Assembly (NCBI GenBank): GCA_013540605.1
Contig: JABVCK010000005.1
Span: 1-64,000 of the forward strand
Length of the DNA stretch: 64,000 nucleotides
Origin: Bacillota bacterium
Lineage (GTDB): Bacteria > Bacillota > Clostridia > Ch29
Reading direction: 5' to 3'
Shown here: positions 35,894 through 45,125 of the stretch, piece after piece
Layout of the letters: every line of letters starts with the position of its first letter
Position numbering within the stretch: the first letter of the stretch is position 1
Position numbers and translations under genes: made by a program
The notes under the pieces: generated by a model
What the model was told of the DNA's origin: nothing
Seen by the model: only the letters and a program-made list of their open reading frames with translations
Database searches by the model: none

Positions 35894-37312
35894 TTATTCC
35901 TCCCCCAAAGCGCTTTGATTATACTCTAACATCAACACCTCATCGGTTGCAGAATCTATCTTGCATCCGTCATCTATCCTGTAGCCGGTCACCCATATTA
36001 TACCTTTATCGTTCCTGACTATGGGAATAGAATCCCTTTTCTCCCTTGGAACTTTATTGTCAATAAAGAAATCCTTCAACTTCTTTGTTCCTTTCATTCC
36101 CAGAGGCACAAACCTGTCACCATCTCTTCTTCCCGTCACTACAATATTTCCACCGGTCTTCCCGAAGTCAACAAAAACGCGTTTGCGGTCAGCAGTGTTT
36201 TTTATCCTTTTGTATTCCTTTACCGGAATTAACACAGCATTTATCTTACATCCGGTTTCATCTATAGTTACGGTTCCCGGTATATTCAGCGTATATATTT
36301 TATCTATCGTATCATGCCTCACCCTTTCTTCCCTGCTCAGGTAAAACTCACCGTAGCTAACACCTGCGGTTATGGAACCAGGAAGGCTTATTTGCGTTCC
36401 GGTTTTGTTTGCTTTTACAAGGTTGTACATGGCTTCAATGTGAGTGTACGAAATATTGTCCGTGCTTCCACTAATTTTTTCTACAGCCATCCTTAAAATC
36501 CTCCTTAAAATGGCATCATGAAGCTCAGACAATCTGTATGCATCAAAAGCAATTCGATTCGTCCTTTCCCCGGTCAACAGTCCTTTAAATTCGTCTAACG
36601 TGATTTTCTGAAAGTATTCGTTCTCACATCTTAAAATGTTTGCAGTATCTACTAATACCCTATCGATGCCGGGGTTAAACTCCTGTTTGAGATACGGTAT
36701 AAGCTCAAGTCGAATCTTGTTTCTTGTATAAACCGGTTTAAAATTGCTCAAGTCAATCACCGGTTTAAGGGATTGCTTTTTACAGTAATCTTCAATAGCA
36801 TACCTGGGAATATCTATAAGGGGTCTGATAATACAGCCCCTTACCGGTTGTATTCCCCCCAATCCTTCAACACCGGAACCTCTTATAAGCCTCATCAGCA
36901 CCGTTTCAACCTGGTCATCCCTATTGTGGGCAACGGCTATTTTGTTAAAGTTTCTTTCCTCCATAACCCTGTAGAACAGGTCGTATCTTGCCCTTCTCCC
37001 CGCCTGTTCCGGGGAAAGATTCTCGTTTTTTGCCATAGCAGGGACATCGCAGAACTCTATTATGGACGGTATACCGATACGGTCACAAAAAGTCCTGACG
37101 TACTCAGCGTCCCGTTCGGCATCCCCTGGCCGGAAATTATGGTTCAGGTGTACGGCCAAGATATCTATACCAAAATGATTCCTGTAACGGTGAAGCAAAT
37201 GCAAAAGAGTGATGGAATCAGGTCCGCCGGATACACCTACAACCACCCGGTCACCGCTCTTCAACATTTCATATTCTTCAATTGCCTTTATAAAAGCATC
37301 TTCAATCTTCAC
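35894..37312 (-). CDS. tilS: tRNA(Ile)-lysidine synthase
   Basis: 472 residues. PP-loop ATPase that changes the CAU anticodon wobble base of a minor tRNA-Ile to lysidine. The PP-loop is VVGVSGGPDSITLLHLL near residue 24, followed by HLNHNFRPGDAERDAEYV and HNRDDQVETVLMRLIRGSG. A C-terminal substrate-binding domain includes GDRFVPLGMKGTKKLKDFFID. Full-length three-domain form. Confidence 0.96.
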   Translation of the reverse strand: MKIEDAFIKAIEEYEMLKSGDRVVVGVSGGPDSITLLHLLHRYRNHFGIDILAVHLNHNFRPGDAERDAEYVRTFCDRIGIPSIIEFCDVPAMAKNENLSPEQAGRRARYDLFYRVMEERNFNKIAVAHNRDDQVETVLMRLIRGSGVEGLGGIQPVRGCIIRPLIDIPRYAIEDYCKKQSLKPVIDLSNFKPVYTRNKIRLELIPYLKQEFNPGIDRVLVDTANILRCENEYFQKITLDEFKGLLTGERTNRIAFDAYRLSELHDAILRRILRMAVEKISGSTDNISYTHIEAMYNLVKANKTGTQISLPGSITAGVSYGEFYLSREERVRHDTIDKIYTLNIPGTVTIDETGCKINAVLIPVKEYKRIKNTADRKRVFVDFGKTGGNIVVTGRRDGDRFVPLGMKGTKKLKDFFIDNKVPREKRDSIPIVRNDKGIIWVTGYRIDDGCKIDSATDEVLMLEYNQSALGEE

Positions 37313-37330
37313 GCAAACCCCTTCCCCGGG

Positions 37331-38221
37331 CTAAACAATTAGTTTGACAACCAGAATCAAAAATAGTATGGATGTGGTAAAGATAATGTTTATCAAAAAC
37401 CCGGCTTTCCTATCATAGTATCGTTGTTCACAAACAAGGTTTACCGCAACTTCCCTGAGGTCATCACAGTATTCCGAGAGATTATCATATTCCTGCTCTA
37501 ACCCTTTTATTATAACGCTTTTTAAGCCTTTACTCAAATTAGAATTCTCAACAGTTTCCAGCAGTTTTGCATAGTGTTTTTTACCTGACGGTTCATTGCC
37601 TACAGCAAGTACCAGCAGGAGCATGGTCAAACCGAAAATCTGGTAGCCCTCATCTGCTACCCTCAAGCCTTTGCCCCAGCTTGCCCTGTCAAAATAAGGG
37701 GTGAAATGGGTAACCCCTTCACCCCTTCCGGCTATGCCTCCAAAATCGACCAGGTACAGGCACCCGTGGTTATTGTCAAATACAAGGTTGTCCGGCTTTA
37801 AATCACAATAATATATGTTCATATTGTTAAGTTCTCGGCAAATGCCGCCCGCTATCATGACAACCTGCAGTGCAGTTCTCAGAGAAAGACGCTTGTTCCT
37901 GCATATGTCGGCAAGGTTGTTACCGCTGCAGTACTTAACGATAAGAAAGAAGTGCATTGTACCTGACAATACGCAGTCATCCCTATAGTACACCGGCGTC
38001 ACGTATTCGCATCCATTCAATCGGCTTAGAACCCTGTATTCCTCTTCCAGGTTTAGCATATTGCCGCTGATTTTCATTGCATATTCTCTTCCTGATGCCA
38101 AATCCTTTACCAGAAATACCGATGCTGTACCGCCATCTCCAATGTGCCTGATGACTTCAAACTCTTTTCCATACCATCTTCCTTTAACACGCGTACCGTA
38201 GTCCAATCTAATCGGTTTCAC
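37331..38221 (-). CDS. yabT: YabT-like serine/threonine protein kinase with C-terminal membrane anchor
   Basis: 296 residues. Hanks-type kinase: glycine loop HIGDGGTASVFLVKD, catalytic Lys in YAMKISG, catalytic loop YYCDLKPDNLVFD (Asp retained) and DFGG. A single hydrophobic helix at the C terminus (IIFTTSILFLILVVKLIV) anchors it. The spoIIE-yabS-yabT-tilS neighbourhood is the same as in Bacillus, where YabT acts in spore development. The role here is inferred from synteny. Confidence 0.85.
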   Translation of the reverse strand: MKPIRLDYGTRVKGRWYGKEFEVIRHIGDGGTASVFLVKDLASGREYAMKISGNMLNLEEEYRVLSRLNGCEYVTPVYYRDDCVLSGTMHFFLIVKYCSGNNLADICRNKRLSLRTALQVVMIAGGICRELNNMNIYYCDLKPDNLVFDNNHGCLYLVDFGGIAGRGEGVTHFTPYFDRASWGKGLRVADEGYQIFGLTMLLLVLAVGNEPSGKKHYAKLLETVENSNLSKGLKSVIIKGLEQEYDNLSEYCDDLREVAVNLVCEQRYYDRKAGFLINIIFTTSILFLILVVKLIV

Positions 38222-38352
38222 CCTACTCCCCCTTTTGCCAGTGACCAGTGACCAGTGGCTAGCACCTAGGATCTAGGACCTAGCACCTGCAATCTACGAA
38301 CTACCAACTACGAACTACGAACTAATACTAGCCCCTCCCTGCCATCTGCAAT
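38222..38352. repeat. Degenerate short-unit repeat tract
   Basis: A run of near-identical phrases such as CTAGCACCTAGGATCTAGG, ACCTGCAATCTACGAACTAC and CTGCGATCTGCAAGCC, preceded by GTGACCAGTGACCAGTGG. The same vocabulary returns at 57390-57548 and, in part, at 39180-39290. It lies between two cotranscribed genes and shows no coding pattern. Confidence 0.7.
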
Positions 38353-39063
38353 CTAGTACACGTGATCTGCGATCTGCAAGCCTTCCTCTGCAAAGAGTTC
38401 CACAGCCCCCATAATCCCTCCGTATGTGGGCGTTCCTCCTCCGGTTGTTATACCCTTCAAGTTTTTTGATAAAACAGAAAAATCCGAGGTAAAACCGCTC
38501 ACGATTTGGTATTCTCTGCCCGTTTTTCCCGGAAAGATTACGACTCCAAGCTGTGAAATCCCTTTCCTGGCATTCAATGAGATCAACAGCTCTTCTATAC
38601 TTGACAGCGCAGTGTCCATCTTATTAGCCATACTGCCGCTGCAGTCCAGTAAAACCACACATTTGATGCTTATTTCATCGCTAACCCTTTTTATATATTC
38701 AATTATCCTGCCCCTGGATTCCGGGTCCATTTCATCTAGTCTGTATCCGGTAATCTTCTTCAGTTGAAAGCTTACTGCCCTCTCAAGGGTCATCTGAACA
38801 GAGTGCCTGGTTATCATCTGCATTGAGTAGTCCAGCCTGGTCATTGGTATAATGTCGCAGAGCCCTCCCCCTGCCTTTGCAATTCCTTCTAGTTCAATAA
38901 ACGGGTCTTCCTCCCCGCCGTTTTCCACAATCCCGATGGAGTTCACAATTATGCCTTCCCTGTGGGCAATCCTGGCCGCTTCCTCCGGGTCACCCCCTAT
39001 GTTTGACCTTCCATCGGTTACAACGATGATCTCTTTCAATTCCATAGCAGCAATCCTTTTCAT
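38353..39063 (-). CDS. yabS: YabS-like von Willebrand factor A domain protein
   Basis: 236 residues. The C-terminal half is a VWA domain with the metal-site motif VVLLDCSGSM (D-x-S-x-S form) and TTGGGTPTYGG. The N-terminal half (EIIVVTDGRSNIGGDPEEAARIA, IVNSIGIVENGG) looks like the distal part of a second, incomplete VWA fold. It matches Bacillus YabS in position between spoIIE and the kinase. It is probably a protein-interaction partner in sporulation; the biochemical role is unknown. Confidence 0.8.
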   Translation of the reverse strand: MKRIAAMELKEIIVVTDGRSNIGGDPEEAARIAHREGIIVNSIGIVENGGEEDPFIELEGIAKAGGGLCDIIPMTRLDYSMQMITRHSVQMTLERAVSFQLKKITGYRLDEMDPESRGRIIEYIKRVSDEISIKCVVLLDCSGSMANKMDTALSSIEELLISLNARKGISQLGVVIFPGKTGREYQIVSGFTSDFSVLSKNLKGITTGGGTPTYGGIMGAVELFAEEGLQIADHVY

Positions 39064-39363
39064 TCTTCACACCACCTGCATTTTTTTGGAAGTATTTCCA
39101 TCTGCATAACCGTGTATACAATAAAATAAGGAGACATGCCTTCACCGACCACTGAATCAAAAGGAGACATGCCGCAGTTCAGTTTCTAGTTCACAGATCA
39201 CAGATCACAGTTACCAGGGTAAGGCTTACAGGTTTTCCACAAAAGCGCTTCCCTGACGTCTGTTATCTGATAACTGGCAACTGGTAACTGAATGGTGTGT
39301 CCCCTGTCACCTAAAGGCATATCCCCTGTCATTACTCACCCGGCGGTCATCCCGCCGGGTTTT
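39064..39363. repeat. Intergenic repeats between yabS and spoIIE
   Basis: 300 bases without a gene. It contains two copies of GGAGACATGCC (about 39130 and 39163), CAGATCACAGATCACAG, and TTATCTGATAACTGGCAACTGG, whose reverse complement phrases recur at 57305-57355. There is a C-rich GTGTCCCCTGTCAC string at about 39299, and a hairpin ACCCGGCGG...CCGCCGGGT at 39340-39360 that may terminate spoIIE transcription. Confidence 0.6.
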
Positions 39364-41718
39364 CTAATTCTCCCATACTCTCGAAACAAGAACTGTCATA
39401 TCATCCTTTGCCTCTCCTCCGTTAAGTTCTATGGCTTTTTCAAATACTATCCTTGCGATTTCCTGTGGGTTTCTACTCTGGGCATCCCTCAAGACATCTT
39501 CAAGCCACCGCCCTCTATCTTCTACCCTTCCCGCATCATATATGCCGTCCGTCATCATCACAACAAAATCTCCATCCTTTAACGTCATTCTTTTAACCTG
39601 AACATCCAGCTGGCTTATTATTCCAACAGGCAACGAAGCTGCTGAAATCTCCTTTACTTCACTGCCTCTCTTTATATATGTAGGTGGCGCACCGATTTTT
39701 ATCATCTTTGCTTCACCGGTGTACAGGTCCGCCAGCGTAATATCCAGGGTCGAAAAATTATCTTCCGGGGACTTGAGCATTAATATAGAGTTTATTGTTT
39801 TGACTGCCAGTTCATGGTCATATCCCACTTCCAAAAGCTGTTCCAGCAGGTTTATGGTAACTGCGCTTTCCATTGCTGCATTCTCGCCGGTACCCATACC
39901 GTCCGATAATGCAATTAGATACTTATTATCCTTTAACTCCATAAAAGTATAATTGTCACCGCTTACCTGGCTGTTATCCTTCGAACCCGTATACACCCCG
40001 GTTGTGATATTATACTTTTGGGCTTCAACCAGTTTTACCGTGCATTTCTCGTTCTTTATACTGCATATATACCCCGGTTTAGTGAATTTTTTCCCTGTAA
40101 TACCCGAGACAACCGGTATGATCTTTTTCGCACACTCCCTGCACCCATAGCACGATTTCTTGTCTATAAGAATTTCAAGCCGTTTTCCCTGCTTTTCCAG
40201 CGCCATAACCTGTGAAACCTCAACACCCTGCTTGTCGAGTTCCACATGTATATTCTCCTCAAGACTCTCATCAAAGCTCATATCCAGGTCTATTTCACCC
40301 GCAAGGCTCTCAATAACCTTGGAAATACCCTCAAGCTGCTGTGAAACCATACGGCGGCAGTCTTCCATTTTCACCTGCCATCTATAATTAACCCTGTGCA
40401 TATCGTACAGGTAATTGACCGTTTCGACCAATTTTTGCGGCTTCATGCATTTTTTTCTCAGCGTCTCCGGAATATCCTTAAGGTCCCCATATCCGTTTTC
40501 CTCTACTTTGCTGATTAGCCCGAACACCGACTGGTATGTCGTATAGAACTCCTTCTCCCAGCAGCTTTTATAGAAAGTACACTCCTTGCAAACCCTGCTG
40601 CAAATCCCGTCAAATATCCTGTTTATTCCAACGATATCCGAAAAGTCCTCCTTAAAAGAAACCCCGCTGAAAGTAGCCGAAAGCTGACCAAACACCTTTG
40701 CAAGCTCGTCCAACTTAATTGCAGTCAGTTCCTTGACCCTTTCATTATAGGCTGCCCTGTTTTTTACTTTAATATCTTCCATGAAGGTTATATTTGAAAA
40801 CTGATTCATGAACTTGCCGGGAAGAATTAAGAATATCACTGAGCTTACCAGCAACTCCTGCATTGAAATTACGGATACCGCTTCCCCTATTAAATAAAAA
40901 TTCAGTATGGCGCTTCCTATTATAAAGCCCAGGGCACTTCCAACCCTGCCCAGTTCTTTGAATGTTCCGGCGAGCATACCGGCAAAGGCAAAAGCCCCTA
41001 TCATGGTTACCACCCAACTGGTTGTAAGCCCTGATATGACGCCGAAAACAGCCCCCACAGCGCTCCCGGTTGCCGCTCCTCCTATGTACCCGCTTACCAG
41101 AACCAGCACAGCCATAATAACAATTTTCACCGATATATCCCAGACCTGAACATTGCCCAGTCCCGTAACTGCCACCGCTAAAGTGACGGCAAGGCAAATC
41201 ATCTCTTCTTTAGATATCAGGCTTCTTCTATCAAGACCTATAACAACCGGCATAGCATAGTCAAAAATATAAACGAGTATGCCGGCTGCAAGACCTTCGA
41301 AACATGCAGCAAAGATACTGTATAGATAATAATTCCCTTTAATGTACATTAATCCGAAAGATATGCCGAACATTAACGCGATGGTTATTGTGGAAACCTG
41401 ATACCTTTTTAACTGTTTCTTCCCTGAAAACACCCGGGCAACCAGTAAGGTCAGAACCATGACGGACAGGTATTTATATGACAGCTCTAACCCTCCCAGG
41501 CTTATCAAGCCTACCGCTGCGCTGATCATAGCAGGCAGGACAGCGAACCTGTTAAGGATTATTGAGCTAAAAAAAGCAACACCAAAGGGCATTACCCCAT
41601 CCAGGATAAAAGCCCGGGCTAATAAGAATGACAGCAGATTAACCGCCAGCATCGCCTTGAGATTCACTGTTTCCTTGTAGGAACTATACACCGGATAGGC
41701 TTCGCTCTTGTTTATCAA
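39364..41718 (-). CDS. spoIIE: Stage II sporulation protein E, PP2C-type phosphatase
   Basis: About 784 residues. The TTG at 41718 is chosen because AGGTGGTGG lies just upstream; the frame opens six codons earlier. Some ten membrane segments (about 25-320) precede a linker with many cysteines (CSRVCKECTFYKSCW) and the PP2C phosphatase domain with LSDGMGTGENAAMES and MTDGIYDAGR holding metal-binding Asp residues. SpoIIE dephosphorylates SpoIIAA to activate sigmaF in the forespore and binds FtsZ. Confidence 0.96.
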   Translation of the reverse strand: MINKSEAYPVYSSYKETVNLKAMLAVNLLSFLLARAFILDGVMPFGVAFFSSIILNRFAVLPAMISAAVGLISLGGLELSYKYLSVMVLTLLVARVFSGKKQLKRYQVSTITIALMFGISFGLMYIKGNYYLYSIFAACFEGLAAGILVYIFDYAMPVVIGLDRRSLISKEEMICLAVTLAVAVTGLGNVQVWDISVKIVIMAVLVLVSGYIGGAATGSAVGAVFGVISGLTTSWVVTMIGAFAFAGMLAGTFKELGRVGSALGFIIGSAILNFYLIGEAVSVISMQELLVSSVIFLILPGKFMNQFSNITFMEDIKVKNRAAYNERVKELTAIKLDELAKVFGQLSATFSGVSFKEDFSDIVGINRIFDGICSRVCKECTFYKSCWEKEFYTTYQSVFGLISKVEENGYGDLKDIPETLRKKCMKPQKLVETVNYLYDMHRVNYRWQVKMEDCRRMVSQQLEGISKVIESLAGEIDLDMSFDESLEENIHVELDKQGVEVSQVMALEKQGKRLEILIDKKSCYGCRECAKKIIPVVSGITGKKFTKPGYICSIKNEKCTVKLVEAQKYNITTGVYTGSKDNSQVSGDNYTFMELKDNKYLIALSDGMGTGENAAMESAVTINLLEQLLEVGYDHELAVKTINSILMLKSPEDNFSTLDITLADLYTGEAKMIKIGAPPTYIKRGSEVKEISAASLPVGIISQLDVQVKRMTLKDGDFVVMMTDGIYDAGRVEDRGRWLEDVLRDAQSRNPQEIARIVFEKAIELNGGEAKDDMTVLVSRVWEN

Positions 41719-41924
41719 TATAACCACCACCTGCAATTATATAGTTACTACATTATAGCAAAGCCTGTCCCATAATTTTGTCAGTTTTGGTACCGGCCGT
41801 TTGAAAAGTGTTTGACAGCACTGATGGTAATATGACAAATACCCTCAGTATGATGAGCAATACTACACGTACCGGTTTAGAAAAATGTAAAAAAGATACA
41901 TAAGAAAGTATACTTTCCTGGTAA

Positions 41925-41951
41925 TAAAAAAAGAAGATACCTTTAGTATCT
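41925..41951 (-). terminator. Terminator of the tRNA cluster
   Basis: AGATAC and GTATCT (minus strand) flank TAAAG and are followed by TC and seven T residues. It begins 5 bases beyond the CCA end of tRNA-Val. Confidence 0.85.
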
Positions 41952-41955
41952 CCTT

Positions 41956-42031
41956 TGGTGGGCACAACTGGGCTCGAACCAGTGACCCCCTGCTTGTAAG
42001 GCAGGTGCTCTCCCAACTGAGCTATGCGCCC
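41956..42031 (-). tRNA. tRNA-Val (UAC)
   Basis: 76 nt with encoded CCA. The acceptor GGGCGCA pairs with TGTGCCC. The anticodon stem CTGCC/GGCAG-type arms enclose the loop CTTACAA, giving anticodon UAC, and the T-loop is GGTTCGAGCCC. It is the last tRNA of a four-gene cluster transcribed on the minus strand. Confidence 0.97.
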
Positions 42032-42034
42032 ATG

Positions 42035-42109
42035 TGGTGACCCCTAGGGGACTCGAACCCCTGTTACCGCCGTGAAAGGGCGGTGTCTTAACCGCTTGAC
42101 CAAGGGGCC
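42035..42109 (-). tRNA. tRNA-Glu (UUC)
   Basis: 75 nt with encoded CCA. The acceptor GGCCCCT pairs with AGGGGTC. The anticodon arm CCGCC-CTTTCAC-GGCGG gives anticodon UUC, and the T-arm is AGGGGTTCGAGTCCCCT. Confidence 0.97.
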
Positions 42110-42115
42110 ATATTT

Positions 42116-42192
42116 TGGTAGCGGCGAACGGATTTGAACCGCTGACACTGCGGGTATGAACCGCATGCTCTAGCCACCTGAGCTACGCCGCC
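42116..42192 (-). tRNA. tRNA-Met, elongator (CAU)
   Basis: 77 nt with encoded CCA. It starts GGCGGCGTAGCTCAG and has anticodon loop TTCATAC (CAU). The first base pair G-C and overall sequence match elongator tRNA-Met of Firmicutes rather than the initiator. Confidence 0.94.
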
Positions 42193-42195
42193 AAA

Positions 42196-42272
<77 letters not shown>

Positions 42273-42301
42273 ACGCGTCATATCTTCCGACGACAAGTTT
42301 T

Positions 42302-42330
42302 ATTATATAATATATATGAAACAGCGTCAA
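42302..42330 (-). promoter_or_regulatory. sigmaA promoter of the tRNA cluster
   Basis: TTGACG (42330-42325) and a perfect TATAAT (42307-42302) with a 17-base spacer on the minus strand, about 20 bases before the mature initiator tRNA start. Confidence 0.88.
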
Positions 42331-42366
42331 GATTTTTTATTTAAAATTCTCAGGGAATAAATGGAT

Positions 42367-43278
42367 TTACGACCACCACTTATATACAGCACCTTCAAGG
42401 TTGTCCCACTCGCTTACATGGATTTCATGTTGGGCGAAATATTCCATAACGCATTTTAATATAATTATCCCTGCAACTATTATGTCGGCTCTTTCTCTCT
42501 GCAATCCAGGAATTTTCTGCCGCTCCTCCAAGGTCAAGCAAAGCATTAGCTCTAATATCCTGTCAATTTGCTCTTTTTGCAGCACGTATCCATGAACAGC
42601 ATTCCTGTCGTATATTTCCAATTTTTGGTCTATCGCGGCAAGGCTTGTTATGGTTCCTCCTATGCCGATCATTCTGGCTATTTCTTGATTGTTGGGAAAT
42701 TCCATGCCCGACAGCTGTTTTTTCACAAAGTCAGAAATACTATCCAGTTGACATCGGCTTGCCGTATTGCTGTTTCCGAATTTTTCCGTTAACCTAACTG
42801 CTCCAATATCCAGACTGGTCATATAATGAATTGCATTCCCGGAACCTAATACAAGCTCTGTACTTCCGCCTCCAATATCAATCAAAAGAACTTTTCCTTC
42901 AATGTTTCCTATACCGAGACATGCCCCCAGGAAGCCCAGTTCAGCCTCCTCGTTCCCCGTAAGAATCTTTGTTCTGACTGCGAGTTTTTTTACCTCCTGC
43001 ATAAAGGTTTCGCCGTTAACGGCATCCCTCACCGCACTTGTTGCTATGACCAAAACATTCCCGGCACCTAAAGATATTGCCCTATCCCTGAATTTACGAA
43101 TCGCGTCAAGAGTATTGTTAATCGCTTGGCTGGAAAGCCTCCTGTCCCTGTCTACACCTTTGCCCAAACGTGTCGTCAATATCTCTTTCAATTGGATTTC
43201 GAGACCGATTTCCCCAAAATCAGCAATAAGAAGCCTGACAGAATTGGTCCCAACATCGATAACAGCTGCCCTTGACAA
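42367..43278 (-). CDS. ppx: Exopolyphosphatase / guanosine pentaphosphatase family
   Basis: 303 residues, the short form with only the actin-like two-domain ASKHA core. Motifs are VIDVGTNSVRLLIAD (phosphate 1), VLLIDIGGGSTELVLG (phosphate 2) and IGIGGTITSLAAI. It hydrolyses the ends of polyphosphate chains and perhaps pppGpp. It is monocistronic or cotranscribed with the S1 protein upstream. Confidence 0.92.
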   Translation of the reverse strand: MSRAAVIDVGTNSVRLLIADFGEIGLEIQLKEILTTRLGKGVDRDRRLSSQAINNTLDAIRKFRDRAISLGAGNVLVIATSAVRDAVNGETFMQEVKKLAVRTKILTGNEEAELGFLGACLGIGNIEGKVLLIDIGGGSTELVLGSGNAIHYMTSLDIGAVRLTEKFGNSNTASRCQLDSISDFVKKQLSGMEFPNNQEIARMIGIGGTITSLAAIDQKLEIYDRNAVHGYVLQKEQIDRILELMLCLTLEERQKIPGLQRERADIIVAGIIILKCVMEYFAQHEIHVSEWDNLEGAVYKWWS

Positions 43279-43307
43279 CGATTCTCCTCCTTCTTAACTC
43301 ATTATGA

Positions 43308-43335
43308 CTAATAAACCGTGCCCTCGGGCACGGCT
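43308..43335 (-). terminator. Intrinsic terminator after the S1-domain gene
   Basis: CCGTGCCC and GGGCACGG form an 8-bp stem with a two-base loop, followed on the minus strand by TTTATTAG. The T-tract is short but the stem is strong. Confidence 0.7.
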
Positions 43336-43340
43336 GTTTA

Positions 43341-43760
43341 CTAAAATTCTCCTCTTCTGAAACCCCCACCTCTTTTAGCATCCTGGCTCTTCTTCAACTG
43401 CTGCTGCCTTTCGTCGCTATCTTTAAGGAATTTTGCCATTCTGTCTTCGAAGGATAGGTTTTTTATTTTGTCCTTTTTCTCAGCTTCCCAGTCCACCTCA
43501 ATCGGTCTGCTGGTTTTCTTCAACTGGGTCCCTGCCTGTTTTAGAGACAAACTGATTTTGCCTTTGTTGTCAACCGATATGATCTTAACCTTTATCCTGT
43601 CCTTTTCTTTTAAATACTGCTTAATATCCTCCACATAATGATCTGCAACTTCTGATATGTGCACAAGACCGGTTTTACCTTCAGGTAGTTGAACGAATGC
43701 GCCAAAGCTTGCTATGCTGGTCACAACACCTTCAACTACGCTACCTACCTGCAACGGCAT
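43341..43760 (-). CDS. yabR: S1 RNA-binding domain protein (YabR-like)
   Basis: 139 residues. A single S1 OB-fold covers about 1-72 (VGSVVEGVVTSIASFGAFVQL, GLVHISEVADHYV, KISLSLKQA), then a basic, glutamine- and glycine-rich tail of low complexity. It corresponds to YabR beside divIC in Bacillus. It probably binds RNA or ribosomes; the precise role is unknown. Confidence 0.88.
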   Translation of the reverse strand: MPLQVGSVVEGVVTSIASFGAFVQLPEGKTGLVHISEVADHYVEDIKQYLKEKDRIKVKIISVDNKGKISLSLKQAGTQLKKTSRPIEVDWEAEKKDKIKNLSFEDRMAKFLKDSDERQQQLKKSQDAKRGGGFRRGEF

Positions 43761-43838
43761 AGGTTTGTTATTCCTCCTCTTTATTATATAAATACTCCAA
43801 AATAACTGAATTCATTATATATCATTGATATGGCTATG

Positions 43839-44165
43839 TCAATTACCGCTATTACCGCCATTACGGTTTACATCAACAAACATAACTTCCCCCGGTTTAA
43901 TAAGCCCCAGCTTTTCCCTTGCCAGTTTTTCAATATACTGGTCACTCTGCATCATTTCTATCTGGGCTCTTATCCTTTCATTCTCTTCCTCCAATTTCCT
44001 GATTTGCTCCCTTACAACTGCCTCATCGGAGCGGGCCTGTCTTATGGCTATATGCTGGTATACCAGCGTATAGCCGATATATAGTGCCAAAACTACCAGT
44101 AATATATGTCTTACTCTAATCTTCCTATTTGGTTTTTTCCTATCCAGGTGGTATACCTTTGCCAT
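43839..44165 (-). CDS. divIC: Septum formation initiator DivIC/FtsB family
   Basis: 108 residues. A basic cytoplasmic N terminus (HLDRKKPNRKIRVRH), one membrane helix (ILLVVLALYIGYTLVYQHI) and a long coiled coil (about 50-85, VREQIRKLEEENERIRAQI) precede the conserved KLAREKLGLIKPGE motif. It is part of the FtsL-DivIC-DivIB complex of the division septum. It lies between yabQ and the S1 gene as in Bacillus. Confidence 0.92.
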   Translation of the reverse strand: MAKVYHLDRKKPNRKIRVRHILLVVLALYIGYTLVYQHIAIRQARSDEAVVREQIRKLEEENERIRAQIEMMQSDQYIEKLAREKLGLIKPGEVMFVDVNRNGGNSGN

Positions 44166-44233
44166 TGTTTAGCCCCCAGTTTTCTCTCGTTATTATGATA
44201 TTACTTTCTATGCGAATAGAAAAATTCCTTCCA

Positions 44234-44713
44234 CTATTTCTTACTTGTGAAGAGCTTCAGGTATTTACGGGTTTCACCGAACACCCCTGCCAGTATCTTT
44301 GCCAACCATGCTTTACTTTTATCATATGGCTTCCAGAGAAGATTTGACAGTATAATAAAAGGTATTTTAATTACCATGAAGATGAAGTACAGCATATTTC
44401 TTATCGACCGGAATATAATATTTAGAACCCCATTGACATATCTGCTCAATACTTTTAAATACATCGCCATGCCCGCGGCAAATCCCAGTATCTGATAAAA
44501 CCTCACGAGCCCGCTGCTGCTTTCATATATGACCACAAGGGATACTGTCAGGCCAACCGCCCAGAAACAGATATCCCCGATTATTGTTGTTAGCTTATTA
44601 AACTGTAGCCCATTCCTGATTAACCTGTAAACATCAAAAAAAATGCCCAGTATCAGTCCCCCGTATAAAGAAGCCAGCAGTATCCTTGCCTGGCTGCTTA
44701 CCGATATAATCAC
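44234..44713 (-). CDS. yabQ: Spore cortex biosynthesis protein YabQ
   Basis: 159 residues with about four hydrophobic segments (LLASLYGGLILGIFFDVYRL, ICFWAVGLTVSLVVIY, FAAGMAMYLKV, FIFMVIKIPFIIL). Start, size and place after yabP fit YabQ, a membrane protein needed for cortex formation in Bacillus. The N-terminal GxxxGxxFDxxR pattern is typical. Confidence 0.88.
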   Translation of the reverse strand: MIISVSSQARILLASLYGGLILGIFFDVYRLIRNGLQFNKLTTIIGDICFWAVGLTVSLVVIYESSSGLVRFYQILGFAAGMAMYLKVLSRYVNGVLNIIFRSIRNMLYFIFMVIKIPFIILSNLLWKPYDKSKAWLAKILAGVFGETRKYLKLFTSKK

Positions 44714-44765
44714 GTAACCACCCCGGTTTCAATTATTAAAAATAAAACCATCGTCCAGACGATGG

Positions 44766-45038
44766 CTATTTAAACACCTTCTTAAAGAACCCCTTCCCTC
44801 TCTCCCTGATGTTTTTGCTTTCTGAATACTCACAGCTGCTTATGTTCCCCTGAACAACCAGATTCCCGTCGTCGATATTCAGTTTATTTATGTGCAGGCC
44901 TTCTCCGATGATAGTCAGGGTGCCGAGGGTAGTATCTAGGACGACTTTGTTTTCGTCAAAGCTATAAATATCTTTAACCCCTGAAGTAGATAGATGGTTT
45001 CTGCTCTCTATAGAGAGATTATGCTTTTTATCTTCCAT
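44766..45038 (-). CDS. yabP: Sporulation protein YabP
   Basis: 90 residues, a small all-beta protein. The conserved run NRNHLSTSGV-like start (here ESRNHLSTSGVKDIYSFDE) and TTLGTLTIIGEGLHINKLNIDDG identify YabP/YqfC. It acts with YabQ in spore coat and cortex assembly under sigmaE. It sits 52 bases upstream of yabQ. Confidence 0.92.
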   Translation of the reverse strand: MEDKKHNLSIESRNHLSTSGVKDIYSFDENKVVLDTTLGTLTIIGEGLHINKLNIDDGNLVVQGNISSCEYSESKNIRERGKGFFKKVFK

Positions 45039-45125
45039 AGCCTGCCTCCTCTCCCGCTTTGTTAATATTTATGATACTTCCGTCTATTTTATTCCTTCAA
45101 ACTAAGAATAGCTGCACTGATGCAG

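Noticed and set aside
38222-38352. CRISPR array
   Set aside because: The units are short, degenerate and irregularly spaced, with no constant repeat or spacer lengths and no cas genes.
41753-42016. Open frame of 87 codons on the minus strand
   Set aside because: It runs through tRNA-Val and its terminator and has no protein similarity.
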